64,000 nt of DNA from Strongylocentrotus droebachiensis (Eukaryota; Echinodermata; Echinoidea; Camarodonta; Strongylocentrotidae): assembly GCA_035222895.1 (NCBI GenBank), contig JAVYIG010000094.1, positions 743,501 through 807,500 on the forward strand. The letters run 5' to 3'. The position numbers were made by a program, and so were the translations under genes. Below, piece by piece: positions 10,580 to 24,100 of this stretch. The notes beneath the pieces are model-generated. The model saw nothing but the letters and a program-made list of their open reading frames with translations, searched no databases and was not told the DNA's origin. How positions within the stretch are numbered: the first letter of the stretch is position 1; every line of letters begins with the position of its first letter.

Positions 10580-11078
10580 CCCCTGTCACACCAACGATAC
10601 CGACATCAGACCGACAACAGGTCGATTGCCGAAAAACGACGAGACCGACATCAGACCGACAACAGGTCGGTTGCCGAACAACAACGCGCCCGAAATCAGA
10701 CCGACAACAGACCGACTGCCGAACAACAACGCGCCCGACATTAGACCGACAACAGACCGACTGCCGAACAACAACGCGCCAGACGTTAGACCGACAACAG
10801 ACCGAATGCCGAATAACAACGAGACCGACATCAGACCGATAACAGACCGAATGCCGAATAACAACGAGACCGACATCAGACCGACAACAGACCGAATGCC
10901 GAATAACAACGAGACCGACATCAGACTGACAACAGGTCGATTGCCGAAAAACGACGAGACCGGCATCAGACCGACAACAGCAGTCCGACCCAGCACAACA
11001 AATTCCATTAACTCGAAAGGGCAAGAATCAGCCAGTTTGTAGTTGAATTGAAGTCGGTTTGTCGGTGTGACTGTGGTG
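10580..11078. mobile_element. TIR element of the GTCGGTGTGA-ended family, copy 1
   Basis: The left end CCCCTGTCACACCAACGATA followed by CCGAC is matched in inverse orientation by GTCGGTTTGTCGGTGTGACT with GTGGTG at the right. This gives a TIR of about 25 bp with mismatches. The flanks read TTATA at the left and TTATT at the right, a possible degenerate target duplication. The core is a 45-bp minisatellite plus about 55 bp of unique sequence. Related ends occur at 40222-40243 and 46991-47976. Confidence 0.6.
10598..10995. repeat. 45-bp minisatellite, about nine units
   Basis: The word CCGACAACAG ends at 10620, 10665, 10710, 10755 and 10800, and then every 45 bp to 10980 (CCGATAACAG once, at 10845). 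Each unit reads roughly CCGACATCAGACCGACAACAG, then a (G/A)(T/C)CGA(T/A/C)TGCCGAA word and an AACAACGAGA or AACGCGCC word. Units fall in two sub-types (GAGA or CGCC endings). Because 45 is a multiple of three, frames stay open on both strands, giving 15-residue peptide repeats that I regard as incidental. Confidence 0.95.
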
Positions 11079-12434
11079 TTATTATAAAAGAGACTGAGGT
11101 TTACATGGTTATTAAACGTGATTGGTTCGAAGTTTGTTCTGCGCAGCAGGTTTGTATGCTTTGTTTTGTGATCGGGCAATGACTGGCATGATTGGACTGT
11201 GATGATTTTTAAAAAACCTAAAAGAAGTTTCATGAAAATAAAAATAGACGAAACCCCGCGTTTGCAGTGAACATGGTTAAAGTAGCAAAATAAGTAGTTA
11301 TGTTGTACGCCGCCTAGCACGCCTAGAAGGAATAATTTAGATTGAAAAAATATCGTGTAAGAGTTTCGTTCGTTAATGTAGATGTGTATTGATAATCTGA
11401 AGGGACCAAAACAAAAAAACATAAACAGTCAGATAATTAAGTACCAAAATGAGTTTTTAGAATGCTGGAGGTCAAAATGTTGTCAGAGAGCATTAAGCCT
11501 TCATCCACACAAAATGTCGGGGGAAATGGGAAGAAGCAGAAGGATATGAAACGAAAGAGAGGGAGAGAGAGAGAGAGAGACATTAGGCAGAAATGCTTGT
11601 GGAAAAAGTAAGCCTAATCTAAAGAGCTCATTAAGATTTTGATTACATTCTTTGATGTTGCTGGAATTACCCATTTTCCCTTCGGATGCCCTCCCGCATG
11701 TCTACGCCATGGTTTCATTCCCTCATCTTATTCCTTTGTCTGAAATTCACCTGACCTTTTAAGGGTAGTTCTAAGCAGAGGACATTAAAATTTACATTAA
11801 ATCCCATTCCAAGCGTTCCAAAGAGAGCATTTGCGATTAGCCCAATCAGCCAACCTTATTCCGGCTTGATTTATTGAGTGCCTTATACATTTGACTTGGG
11901 ATTAACAAGAAAAGTCAATGAGATTTATAGAAAAGTACAGCTCGAATTACCCATCGGCATGTGCGCTCTAAAATGGAGCAGGACAATATCAAAATGCACA
12001 TGCAATTTATCAGAAGCAGTGCACTCGGGAGCCGGGTTTCGCCGCCAGGTCTCATCCAATATTTAAAACAAGTGGGTACGGTAAATGTGTACATTTTGAT
12101 TACATGAAGTTTGCCACTCTCAAAGTTTGCGGTCAAAATTTCCGTGCTTGTTAAAGATACGTTGTTGCTAGAAACCCATGTAGTTTTGGTAGGGCCCAAA
12201 ATAATCTTCGGGTAATCTGACAAATAATAAGAAGGTTTGAAATTGTGTAATAAATCTTTGATAAAACTGACACAGTTGTAAAGATAACAGAATTATTCAT
12301 TAATTCAAACATACATATAAAACACCCTTATCTTTCTCCTCTCACTTTCCCACTTTTACCTTCTGATGTTTCTGCTTATGAGGGGCTTTGGGTTTCGTTT
12401 TTGTTCTTCTACATATCTACTTTTCTTCTACCTA
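11079..12434. other. Intergenic stretch without recognised genes
   Basis: Contains a short (GA)n run (about 11555-11580). A 278-codon minus frame ends inside the minisatellite, but its unique part (about 11000-11422) shows no domain. Opposed 62- and 102-codon frames at 11878-12223 are not recognisable either. Confidence 0.4.
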
Positions 12435-12439
12435 TTTTT

Positions 12440-12509
12440 AATAACCATATTTATCTCTCTCTATCTCTCTCTCTTTATACCTCCCTGTCTCCCTGTCTCA
12501 CTGTATCTC

Positions 12510-12551
<42 letters not shown>

Positions 12552-12556
12552 ACTCT
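12440..12556. repeat. Pyrimidine tract: TCTC, poly-C, (TC)n
   Basis: Mixed CT repeats, then a run of 11-12 C near 12510, then pure (TC)n to about 12547. Confidence 0.9.
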
Positions 12557-13179
12557 CTCTGCATTGGCTTTTAAGATATCTTTCAGATTGTGGATCTGAT
12601 GCGAGGGAAATTCCCTCTCGCAGTCCATCATAAATCTGACATGACCGTGCTTCAACGTTGATCAAACATTCATCGTTTCATTTTTCTCATTAAAGAGATA
12701 CACGATATTGGAAAAATAGGACAAATGGAAACATCGATACACTAATATGCCGAAAGTCTTGTCAAGATACGACGTGGCCGCAGATAAGTGATTAGGGTAA
12801 CCCTGGATGGTAGGTTGCTTCATGTTAGACACGTACCAATCAATAGACCCCCTCCCCCTCCCCCTCCCTCCCTCACCACCAAGGACTATTACGTTCCGAA
12901 ATAATTAACATCCTAATAACTACTACCGATCTAAATAAATTTTTCATCATTAGTATCAACTTGACTATGAACACTCAACGCCAAATGACACTCGAAGAGA
13001 AAACAGACTTTGTTATTATTGTTGGTTTTAAGGAGGCACGGAACAAATGTCTTTCAAATTTGTCAATTAATAATTAATAATTGTAAATGGGAACAGCAAT
13101 CAAAACAAGAAAAGTTAAGCCAATAACCTTTATTCAGGGTTCTTTTTTTCTATATTTTTTAAATTAAATTGTACTTGCA

Positions 13180-13182
<3 letters not shown>

Positions 13183-13210
<28 letters not shown>
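13183..13210. repeat. (CT)n microsatellite
   Basis: A nearly perfect run of CT dinucleotides, about 28 bp. Confidence 0.95.
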
Positions 13211-13215
<5 letters not shown>

Positions 13216-16117
13216 TTTATCCCTTGATGAAACTCATATTATTGGTTATCAAATACATCTTTGGCAAGACTGCACTTGTTGAAAACATGTCTATAAGATC
13301 TTATATTGACTAGCCGAGGAGCGGTGAAGAAACAACTGGATAGAGGTAATGTGTCTTAAGATATATTTTCAGTTCAATTGTTCGACTCTCTCCGTCAACA
13401 GCGGTTTCGTATTTCATTTTCATCCGACAAAAATCAATTCCGTGATGATGAAAATGCATTAAAATTTCATTATCCAGGTATTCCGCACTGACTTATGACA
13501 TCTTATAAAGATAATCTGGAGTTACGACGGATATTCATTTTTTAGGAATCCTCATGAAAATAAAACAAAGTATGTTCGTAAATAATACAAAAAGATGATT
13601 ACGCTAAGAAAAATGTGTCGGATTATTCAGCATGATCAGCAACAAGTTTAGTGATGAATACATATGGATTATGGAAGCTGGTTAGTAGTCCCACAGTCAT
13701 GTCCACGTGTCTGTCGGCGCTTTGTATTGCATTCGGTTTCCAGGGAAGTCGTCGTATTTTGGTCCAAATAATGCATTATCTACTGCAATTAACTATTCAG
13801 AATGAGATAAGCGCCTTCTTTAGGTATACAGTTCCATTACCCGTAAGCCCGTGATCCCCTTTAAAGAAAAGAGGTCCTACAACCTAACACTGCGGGACGT
13901 GCCGGGCGGGCAGGAAAGACGAGATCGAGACAGGAAACTGCCAGAGTCGGTAATGACATGGAATTAAATACATGAAAATTGATGCCGCTTCGGAGCTCTG
14001 CCAGTAAAACGTGACGATTCGGTCGGGAAGAGAAAGGGGGAGGGTACTGGTCGAGGTTGACAGAATGAGAACCCGAGCACATAAAACGATTTTACCGTTC
14101 AGTGTGTTTCTCGCTTACCTCATGTTATCTTTGTTTTCTCTTGAAGATATCGCTTGTCTTCTTTCCTTCTCCTATCTATTCCGCTTCTAGAACGTAACGA
14201 CAGCCTTTCCCCCTCGCTATACCCCCCTCTAGTTGCTATGTATACAGTCTATGCGCTGCCCAGTCGTGATGACATGCCATTTTATTACTAGAAAGAACTA
14301 ATGGGTTATTTTAGAAGATTCAACCTTTGCTAATTCGCATCCACTAGGGTTATCATTGTCAACTCTTCATTAATATCCAATGTATTTCGTATTCTAGTCT
14401 AACGAAACATTTATTTACAGAACACAATTCGAGTGGACTACAGTTGGAAATATCGGCGGTAACCATCCGACATATATTTCTTCACCGTAAACGTAGTCCT
14501 TTTTTCTTCTTCTTCAGGAAGTTCACCTTCCATTAGGGTGGCTCAAGTACTCACATGGATAAAGAAAACAACAAGTAGGGTTATGCTTGATAGCGGCCCA
14601 CTGGATGAATATAATGAATAGTGTATTCAAGGACGCGTTATCTGAATGTGACCTAAGTGATTTTGGTCCCTGGGGAAAAAAATGTCCATACTTGTTCAGA
14701 TATTAGGAGCAGTTCCCACTAAACACCTGTATCGAAGATTTCTGCCGTATCAATGTAATCAATGATGTTAAGAGTTTTGACCTGCGTTCGTCAATATTCA
14801 AGGGTTGGAGGTGGGGAGTAAAGCAAGTTGAACAGGTTAACATTGCCCTCCACATTTAATCTGAATTCGTTGTGGATATTTTGTTCTACCCCTTTCTCAA
14901 TCCAGTTCAGATCCGATTTCCTTTCGCTGGTCGAGGAGCCAAACACAAGGGTCTAGCTGCCCCAATGCAACGAAGTTTGGCAGCCTTCTTTTTAGTATTA
15001 ACAAAAATTGTGTGGACAAGCCTGATTTCAATCATGCTTCGTGTTCATAACAAATACAGGAGGAAAATTACCCTCTAAACATTACCGCTGATTGAAAATG
15101 GGAGTTTAAAACAACAAGGCACTCACCATATTTTAGAGAAACAAAACGGGGGGGGGGGGCTAGTTGTATACCCCTTACTACTAGTGTATACAGGTTATAC
15201 ATTTAATGTTCATTACAAATACTGACAAAAGTTATCCAATAAAACCTGGCGACTGATATGTTAATGAAACGAGTTTATTACAACGATGCTTGTAAGTCTC
15301 ATCTAAAGAGAGATTAACCTTTTCTCGGCGAAGACAAGGAGTAATGATATAGATCAACAAACCCATCACCTTCATATGACAGTAAGTATTATTCGAACGT
15401 CAATTTTCTCTTAATATAAGAAGAAAGTAATAAGTACGGGGAAGATAACATTGTTCAGTGCAGCAGGTTTTTGGTTGCCTGACAGGACGTGCCGGAGTGA
15501 AAGAAAATTCAGAGGGACACAATTGGGGTAGGCATATTAATTGGGTTGAGTATGGATGTGAAATGGCGGTTAATGAAGAAAAAATGAAATATGAAAAAGG
15601 GTTAAAGAAGAACATCAAGGAAGAAAGAAATGGGAAAGGAAATTGGTGGGAGGTAGAAAGCAGGAAGTGGAGGTAGAAACAAAAATATAAGAAGGGAGCG
15701 GGAATAAGTCGAAGGGATAGCGCAATATCTGAAGAAAAATATTCACAGGGAGATTTAGAATTCATTTTAACTGACAGCAGGCAAAGGTAGTTAGATGAGA
15801 TAAAGGAGAGAAAAGGAGACGGCTATATCACGAATAGATAGCCAGAAAATATAAATTGGGGGGCAAAGAGAGAGGGCAAAGATACATTTATAAATAATGT
15901 CTTGCCAAAAGTCATTAGTACATCACCGGGGCTCCAACCATGACTTTTGCGTTTCGAGTCGAGTTTTGTTAAGAACACTCGACTGCAACACCTTAACTTG
16001 ATGTTTAAAAAAATGATATACCCAATATTATAGTATAACAACACAACATTCCAGGAAATTAAAACAGTTCACGAGGTTCACAAATAGTTAAATTCTAATT
16101 CACTTCAGAGGTTAGAA
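13211..16117. other. Intergenic stretch without recognised genes
   Basis: No open frame resembles a known protein. A poly-G run of about 10 lies near 15150. A weakly GC-richer patch lies at 13860-14080. The 121-codon minus frame at 15400-15765 is opposed by a purine-rich 72-codon frame and has no domain. Confidence 0.4.
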
Positions 16118-16119
16118 CA

Positions 16120-16202
16120 AAATGTGCGTGTGCGTTGTGTGTGTGCGTGCGTGTGTGCGTGTGAATTGTGTGTGTATGTGTGTTTGCGTGTGTGTGTGTG
16201 TA
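16120..16202. repeat. (GT)n degenerate microsatellite
   Basis: GTGTGTGCG-type repeats with GC variants over about 80 bp, followed by a TACACATACGTG inverted word. Confidence 0.9.
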
Positions 16203-17218
16203 CACATACGTGCTACACATATGTGCTACATCACTGTGTTGCATACTATCATGACTATAATATTATAGATACATGGCGTAATCTACGGTAGATATGAAAC
16301 CCTTCTTATTGGAATATTACAACATCAACAAGTAGTCATACTTTCGTTCAATGGCAAAACTTCATGAAGGAAATCCGTTTTCCTAGTCTCTCTCCATTAT
16401 TCATTTTACTTTATATGTTTCATTACTTCACTTTCTTGCTATTAAAGTTATTATTTATATTGTCTACAATAAGACTAATCACAACATACCGTGGTTAAAC
16501 ATGCACCACGGTGCGTCCGATGAATTAGTGTTGTCCAGCCATTGGTCGGGTACTGGCATCATGGATAGGGGAGGGGGCTGGGCGGACGAGGACATCAATC
16601 TTACTAGGTGGTTGAAGTAAGAATCATCCAGACCATATAGATAAAAGGGAGAGTGTGGGATGAAATTCATCTTCACGTTTCCTTCCCTCCCTTCATTTTT
16701 TCTCTCTTATTTTTCTCCATCATTTTTCCTTCGATATAAAATGGGGGAGGGGGCCCATACTCCTCCTCATTAGCTACGCCAATGAGCGTGGGTATATTTG
16801 GTCAAACCCTTCTGCAGGTTTGATCTTCTTCTATTCTAAATTAAGTGAATATCAACAGCCATCTCCTTCCAGGCGTTAAGGTGGAGATAATACGTGACGC
16901 ATCGCCGAGGTAAGATCACAACTCCAATATATTTCACACATATCTCCATAAAACGGTCCATTTTATTGACACTAATGGGGCGCGATAATCGGTGAAGCGT
17001 GTGCATCCTTAAGACAACATGCTTGTTGTTCCTATGACATCCCCAGGAGTTTCTACCTGATAAATAGACAATATTATAATGCTGAATCCTGAATAATAAT
17101 AAGCAATAAGGCAAAATGTGTCTTGTTATCCATAGATGAATATTCACATGTCCTTTAAAAATACACCTGGTTTCTTTTAGTATATTATAAAAATAATAAT
17201 GTCACAATAATATTTGAG

Positions 17219-17609
17219 TTTAAAGATAAAGTTTAATTCTGGCCGGGCGATTGCATTGTAAAAGAAACGGTGTGGAATCGATCAGAAAAGGTCGATCATC
17301 TAGCATATAAGTATTGGTGTGTACTGCAAGGTTCTGGAATCATCGAAATTATATGAAAATCGGCCCGGTCTTGGTAAAGTTACAAGCACTTGACACAAAA
17401 AGATGTATATGGGACAACACGAATATGTGGCATAAAAATCCGTCCTGATTTGTATGCTGTTACATGCCATGTTTAGAATATTAAGGCATTTAAAGAGCAA
17501 TGCTTTTCAGGGAACATTTTTAACTGATGTCCTTCCACACTTGCATAATACAATGATATCGCTCACAAATTATTGTTCACCTCTTCCCAGAACTCAACTT
17601 TGTCTTTAA
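17219..17609 (-). mobile_element. MITE family M1, copy 2
   Basis: Colinear with 952-1328 over the full length (see the blocks listed there). It begins TTTAAAGATAAAG and ends CAACTTTGTCTTTAAA, which are decayed versions of the AGGTAAAGACCAGTA terminus of 34774-35148. It has the same orientation as copy 1 and opposite to copy 3. Non-coding. Confidence 0.8.
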
Positions 17610-18719
17610 AACTAAACTAAGATACCATTCATAACATTTTTCGTGTGATATGCGTCCTTCAAAAGTATTATATCTTCTTTTCTTTTAATTTTCGGTGGCG
17701 TCTTCTTTCTTTGCGATGACAAGCTCACTGTTCTAGGACTGACCCTTCATGCCATTAAGTTACAATAATTACAATCGATTCTCTTATCCTTGGCTTTGCT
17801 ACTTCCCCTCTTTGTCTGCGTAGCCATTAGTTATGATAATCCAAATCTAATAGGAAAAGCTACAATCATTCCGCTAAGATGTAAACTTAATTGAAAATCA
17901 AAACAAGCTGATGCCATCCAGTCATTCACATTTAGTTAGGGACCATTTGCAGCTAAGCAGAAGTACATTAGTTCGCGGGGTTTTTCCTAGAAGAATTTAC
18001 CGCAAATCTGGAATTTGATTAAATAATTTGCCTGGTTTTCTTGATCTCCGATACCCCATGAGCCTCTTTGAACAGTGTCGTCTTTGATAAAAGCCCATCG
18101 TGATTAAGATGAGATTAGCAATACTGTACGGGGAAGTTATAATGGATTCGAAGCGTATCGATAGCGCCTGCGGTTAGGCACATCCGATAATGTTGGGGGC
18201 AATAGTCAACGAAGATTCCGTATCCTCGTCCAAGGAAACTGTGTCGTCAAACAAAATACATGATTATGATTATGATTATCTACAAAAGGTATCAAATATA
18301 TCGTTCTTTTGTAATCCCTCATATAACTTGAATATGTTACAAAAAAAGGAAGAAATGCGTCTAGATGTCTGTTAAATGTTAGTATATGACTCTAGCCGTG
18401 ACATATGGCCTTGATATATATAAGCATTCTTTATAAATCTCCTATTTCGAAGCAATTTTCTTCGCCATCGATTTTGACCACTCATTTTGATCAATAAATC
18501 TCTCATATTCATTACATTTAGTGATAGCCGTTGGGCGCAGGGGAAGGGGGTGGCGGAGGTTTATTTGACGATCTTTGCCCGACTCTGCATCTAAAATATT
18601 CATTTAATGTTCTGACAACAAGGAACATCGAATTACACTAGGATTAATCAAGATAGTCGTTTACAATACCTGCTTTTCACTGGATGCAGATTGTAGTTGA
18701 TTTAAAACAAAGGTTACCA
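17610..18719. other. Intergenic stretch without recognised genes
   Basis: AT-rich. The only repeat is a short (GATTAT)n run at 18261-18278. No supported gene. Confidence 0.4.
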
Positions 18720-19362
18720 AAGGTCAACTTTAGCATATGTTACGGGCTTTTACACCTTACCTGTCCAGTTCTTGGATATTGAGTGCAATGCATTTCTTGA
18801 GAAATAAAGTTACGAATAACGGATCAAATTACCCTCTCCCCTCAACCCAGAGATTAAGATTAATCAATCGCTCCAAAGATTGTAAACACAGGCTAATCAT
18901 ACCCCCATTTCATCCACGTAGTACCACTTTCTATTTTCGCAAGAGGACACCTTGCTTACATCCGCTCAGTTTAGCCGGAGGTCCCACAGGGATCAGAGCT
19001 AGGACCTCTTCTATTCGCTCACATTTCAGCAGCACTAGAACGTTGAGGCGATAGTAACCCGAGACGTAGAGGAGGGTAACTGATATCGGGAATCCTTTAG
19101 GATAGAAGGGCTGATGTAAGCTCTTATAGGGTCAAGTGTTTCACTGTTAACCCTACCTCCAATTGGTAAGGTGTTAAAGGCAAACTATTTATTCACAAGT
19201 CTCCTATCTACTTCTGTAGATAGTCAATGATACAAATGTAGCATTTTTCTATCGTGTTTGTTATGTTTGTAAATTCTGTATATATTTTGTTTTTCATGGT
19301 TGAAATTATATGTTAAATGTAATAATTTTACTATGAACATGAATCAAATTAAAAAAAAGAGT
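18720..19362 (+). other. Possible 3' end of a non-LTR retroelement or old transcript
   Basis: A 105-codon frame (18737-19054) with basic, proline-rich composition (KHRLIIPPFHPRSTTFYFRK at its centre) is followed by about 300 bp of T-rich sequence. That sequence resembles a LINE-type 3' untranslated region (TTGTAAATTCTGTATATATT, then a short A run at 19351-19358). I cannot identify reverse-transcriptase motifs, so this is a weak call. A decayed intergenic stretch is equally possible. Confidence 0.2.
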
Positions 19363-20969
19363 CTAAAATTCGATGTTCATCCACGAAACACGAAAGGGTA
19401 TAAATGTATTTGATTTAATAATAAGATGGCGTCCTATTATGGTGATTAGAAATTGACAAATTCTAAATGCCTTTATGCAATGCAAATCCTGATTGCAAAT
19501 GTAAAAGATTATCTTTTTCATTTACATTGCAACGTACTGATCACTCGCTATAGATTTTCTATTTGTTGATTATCTTGATTTTGGATTTTAATTTGAACAA
19601 TTTCCCGAGCAAGTCGTAAATCCTTTAGCTCTTTCAAGTTACATTAGGAACAAAGTTTTTAATACAAAAAGACCTGTGACGAAAAAAGATAACGCGAAAC
19701 CAAACCCGAACAACACATCCAAAATGTGCTCCAGAATACAAATTTAGGTCAACTATATTGACGAAGCCTGCATTCCGATACTGCATTATTTTGTCTGTAC
19801 CCCCAAATTCAGTTATTGTATTACATCTCCCTGTCCTTCTTCTACACCCCCCCCCCTCCCCTTCGCGGTGTTTCTAGTCAGGTTTATATTCCAAAGATTC
19901 CTGCAATACGATCGAAAAGTAAGATGTGTCGCTGATATACGATATAAGGCACATCTCACTTGCACATGTTGAACGAGTATAGAGCCTAGGGCAATAGCAA
20001 TTTTCTTAATGCATTCGATGGAAATATTTGATCCGATAGTAGAGTTACTATTACCTCTGCGATGGGGCTAACAAGAAAAGACGATGGGAGACGAAATGTA
20101 TTTGCGACACTTTCGACATGGAAATGACACAGAATAATAATCTTGATTGTCAGTGGCTGGCAGACAATTTGTTGTCCTGAAGGCTTGACTAAGATGCTTA
20201 AAGCTCGTGGGAAAAGTCGTCTGTACCAATATTTGCTATTGCCCTCCATGTTCGTTTGTTTCTTCTAGGTCAAGCAAGAGTTGTATGTGTGCTATGATTA
20301 CGGTTCTGAATGGAGGGAATCAATGAAAGTGTTTCGTTTTCTTGAAGGATCCATTATCATACATTTCACAAGCATAAAGCAGAGAATAGGACACACAAAA
20401 GAAGTAAGAGGGATGCAAAATGATCAAATCTCGAGAGAGGTGTATCCAGAAATTAACCACGGGGAACCAGATTCCTCCCAAGGCCAGATGGAGGGATGCT
20501 GTCCTGTGTTCACTCGAGATTGTATTAAATCTGCTTTTTTAGTTCCTTAAACTTTCAAATGCATGTTTCTACACATGTTATATAAAATTATACTTCTGTT
20601 AGAGAGATATTATCATGCACATTTTATTGCAATGTTTGTTCCATGGAGATTGAGAGCACGTCGGTAGATTTATTTTTCTTTATTCCGTCATTTTCTTTCC
20701 TATCATCTTCCCTGTTTGCTGCCGATTTATTACTAAATAAATCAATTTAAACAAATACTTATCCTACTGTATACTGTCTATTCATTGCCAAATTCCAATA
20801 ATATGACCCTGTCATTTTGAATGTACACAGGAAACACTTGAGTTGGCAAGGTCACAAAACAATGACGCTACAACATAAATCTTATTCTAAGACCGCGTCG
20901 GTGCGTTCAATCTCGAGGTCATGTTTTTGTTGAAGGGATATATGCATTTTGGGGGGTTCCAGACATAAA
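19363..20969. other. Intergenic stretch without recognised genes
   Basis: A C-rich run near 19848-19861 is the only repeat. The 87- and 89-codon frames at 19986-20550 show no domain or coding signature. Confidence 0.4.
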
Positions 20970-21139
20970 GGCCCGAATTCACAAAGCAAGGTTTGAGCTC
21001 AGACCAAGGTTTGAGGTAAAACCTCCTTTTGTTTCGCCAAACCTCCTTTTGTTATTTACAAACCTGGTTTGTAAATAACAAAAGGAGGTTTGAGCTCAAA
21101 CCCGGTCTGAGCTCAAACCTTGCTTTGTGAATTCGGGCC
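20970..21139. mobile_element. Palindromic MITE with almost no loop
   Basis: It starts GGCCCGAATTCACAAAGCAA and ends with the exact inverse TTGCTTTGTGAATTCGGGCC. The centre is ACAAACC-T-GGTTTGT at about 21058-21072, so the arms meet with a single unpaired base. The arms carry repeated GGTTTGAGCTCA and CCTCCTTTTGTT words. The left arm is about 20 nt longer (an extra CCTCCTTTTGTTTCG block). No clear target duplication is visible. Confidence 0.8.
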
Positions 21140-24100
21140 ACAGAGTTCGATTCTCAGGCATAATTTAATCAAAATTTGATTTCTCAGAACACCGACGAGA
21201 CATGTAGGCTCGTGAAGGAAGCCAATAAGCCGGCCTTCACGTTTAATCTATCAACAAAAATGAAATCATTTGCAATACGACATATCATTTGTCTAGGATA
21301 TTCGAACCTATTCCTTCTACGAGTATAATACGTCATGCAATTTTTCAACAATTTGTTGTATTATAATGGTGTCCTAATTCAAAAATATTTTTTTCCGCTT
21401 TTGCAAGAAATCTTAAAGTGGATTATTAGCCAGGTACTAAATAAAATGAAAGGTCTGTTAAAGATATAATCGTCACAGAGGGAGTAGCAACGCTCCCATT
21501 GGTCATCCAGTAATTGTAAATCACAATTAACAGTGGTAAAGGAAGTCTAAATTAAAGTAGCATGTATTTTCTTCCAGGATATTGTTCGTATTTAAAAAAA
21601 ATATAACAATCATATAATTATTGTCAGCATAGTAATATGAAGATAACTTTAGGAAATCTTTTAAAGGATAAGCTTATTTAAGAGGATGGACAATAATTAC
21701 AGAATGATAATATAAAGGGACAAAATATAAAGGGACAAAATAAAATCAATACCAAACATGCAAGGATGGAATAGTTACGAATGATAGAAAATGACAATAA
21801 ATACAATGATGGCCTTTTTAAATTCACATCCCAATAATTTCTTCTAGAAGCTAAATAACCTTTCAGAATTTCATCTGCGCTTGATATATAATTCCTTTGT
21901 CCGCATTTCCTGTTCTTAATGAAGTACCGCTCATATATTTTTCATGATATTGCTATTTATCTATTATTCAACACATACGGCCCGACAAGACGGCAGACAT
22001 CCCCGTATGGTTAATCTATTGAGGTTAAATAGCAGCATATAGGTTTGTGATCTATTGATTTCTTTCCATAGCCCAATACTAACACATGTTGAAATACAAT
22101 AAGGCTCATCTTATGTTGTTATGTACAAGAAAGAATAAAAAGCAAAGTTTGCATTGATTTAAAAGTAAATGAAATTGGCTGCGTGTTTTGATACGCCTGT
22201 TTGGCAAAAGAATGGGTCATTTGAACAACAACAAGCCATATGATAAATCCTTACCGTATGTTTGTTTAAAAAGGGTATTTTTTTTAAATAATTATTTTGA
22301 CAAAGAAATTATTAAAAGGGGAATACTTAAAATTGGCAACACATTTCACAGATGATGATAAAGTATAATCTGAATTATAAAAACAGTAAGCCGAAGATAG
22401 TGTATCACAAAAAAGGCCTATTTAGGTTTACCTAGTACGAGGAATGAATAGATCCAAGTAGAAATATCTTTATTTCTTCTGTGAGGTACTCCCAGATTAT
22501 TTGGTTGTATAAACTTATTTCAAAAATAGTTTTTGTAACTGCCAATTTTACCCTGTAAAAGGCGTACAAATGAATTAAATAAAGAAATAAATAAGTATGA
22601 TAATTGCAGGGCCCTAAGGAGGAACAGCATTAAAACTGATGAGGCTTCACTGGGTAAACATTCGTCAAATGTATTCAAATTAACGAACCTAACGTGTCTT
22701 TAGGAGCTTAGACAAATATTTATTTCTGATTTTATAGGATTAAATATCCTTTCCTTTTTCCGAAAAAGGCAGGGGGTTTTGACATTTAAAAGGAGGGTAT
22801 TTGTTATACCCCTAAAAAGTCTCACTGAGGCTATGATATATCAAATTGTTCCAAGGTATGAAACCAATCAAACGATAATCTATTTAGCTTTATAATCAAT
22901 GATACCCACGATGAATTTATCTTATCCCGTTTATTTCATGTGTTTCTTAGGCCACCGATCAATTTTCTTTTGTGCGCCCGTTTCTTCTCTATTTTCTAGA
23001 AATTTCAATTCGAAAAGCTTTCCCGCTTCCTTAGTCCGCGGTAGTCCGAATTCCCTGCCCACCGTTACATCTTCGGTACGGCTTTTTACTAGTAATTACC
23101 GTCCACAGATTGAATTGGCTTGAAGGCTAGTCCCTGAATCCAGAAGGAATTAGTCTGGATTAATTGAAGTTCGGAGGAGAGGAGGACAAAGCATAGCTAG
23201 TGATTGATCTGGGAATTAAATCACGCGCATTACGATGTATAGCAGCGGGTCGCCGCGTAAAACACGCCATTTCGTTTGCTGACCTTCTTCTCAATGTTCG
23301 TCCTCGGTGAGATTACGCACCCCTGCACAATTTTGAATATATGCGAGGATTCGGTTAAACTTGCAGTGACGCCAATATTGCGGGTAACAAACTCATGGAT
23401 ACGGACAGTCTTGTCGTAAAATGTATGTGATGGTGGGCTATGCTGTATTCGCCATTATCCTTTAAATCATAATTCTTTTTTTTTTCTTTCTAATGTCTAC
23501 TTAAAATCCATAAATAATTAGGTAAAAAGTTTATTTAATTAAAAAGTGTGATAAATCATCAAATCTTGTTTGATTGGTTTTTATTTCGCTCGTTATTGTT
23601 GTTCGTGTTAGTGTTTTTAGTCTTAAGAACTTGTTATTCATTAGTGTTGAAGCGCTAGGAGCGTCAGGGAGTGACGGACATTTTATTTTTGAAACCATTA
23701 TCTTAAAGTCTGTGCGTATTAAGTTTCGAGAACGATTGGAGGCCCTTCCTTTCCGTGTTGAGCGACTACCGAAAATGAAACGAAAAACGATGCTCGCACA
23801 AAATAAGACAATCAGAACTACACCCACTCAAACAAGTAAACCCCTCATGGATACATTTTTATGCATGATAACTAGATTGGGATATTACGATCGGGAACTA
23901 TTGATCTGTCTAGCCTAATGGTCTCGAAAACAGATTTATCTCAAATAGAGCCGATAATTACGGATTGACACGTTAACTGTGAGGGCTGTAAATATAAATA
24001 CTTACGATTTCGGATTTGGAAATCTTTTTTTTTACAAAGGAGAAAAAATTGTTAAAATTGGGTCTGGCATGTCGGATAAGATGCTGCTATTTACACTTCT

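Noticed and set aside
10586..11422. 278-codon minus-strand frame, the longest in the window
   Set aside because: Nearly half of it is the 45-bp minisatellite, which is stop-free on both strands. The remaining part has no domain and the frame is opposed by other open frames.
18737..19054. 105-codon frame considered as a LINE reverse-transcriptase tail
   Set aside because: No catalytic or conserved C-terminal LINE motif could be identified. Kept only as a low-confidence 3' end.
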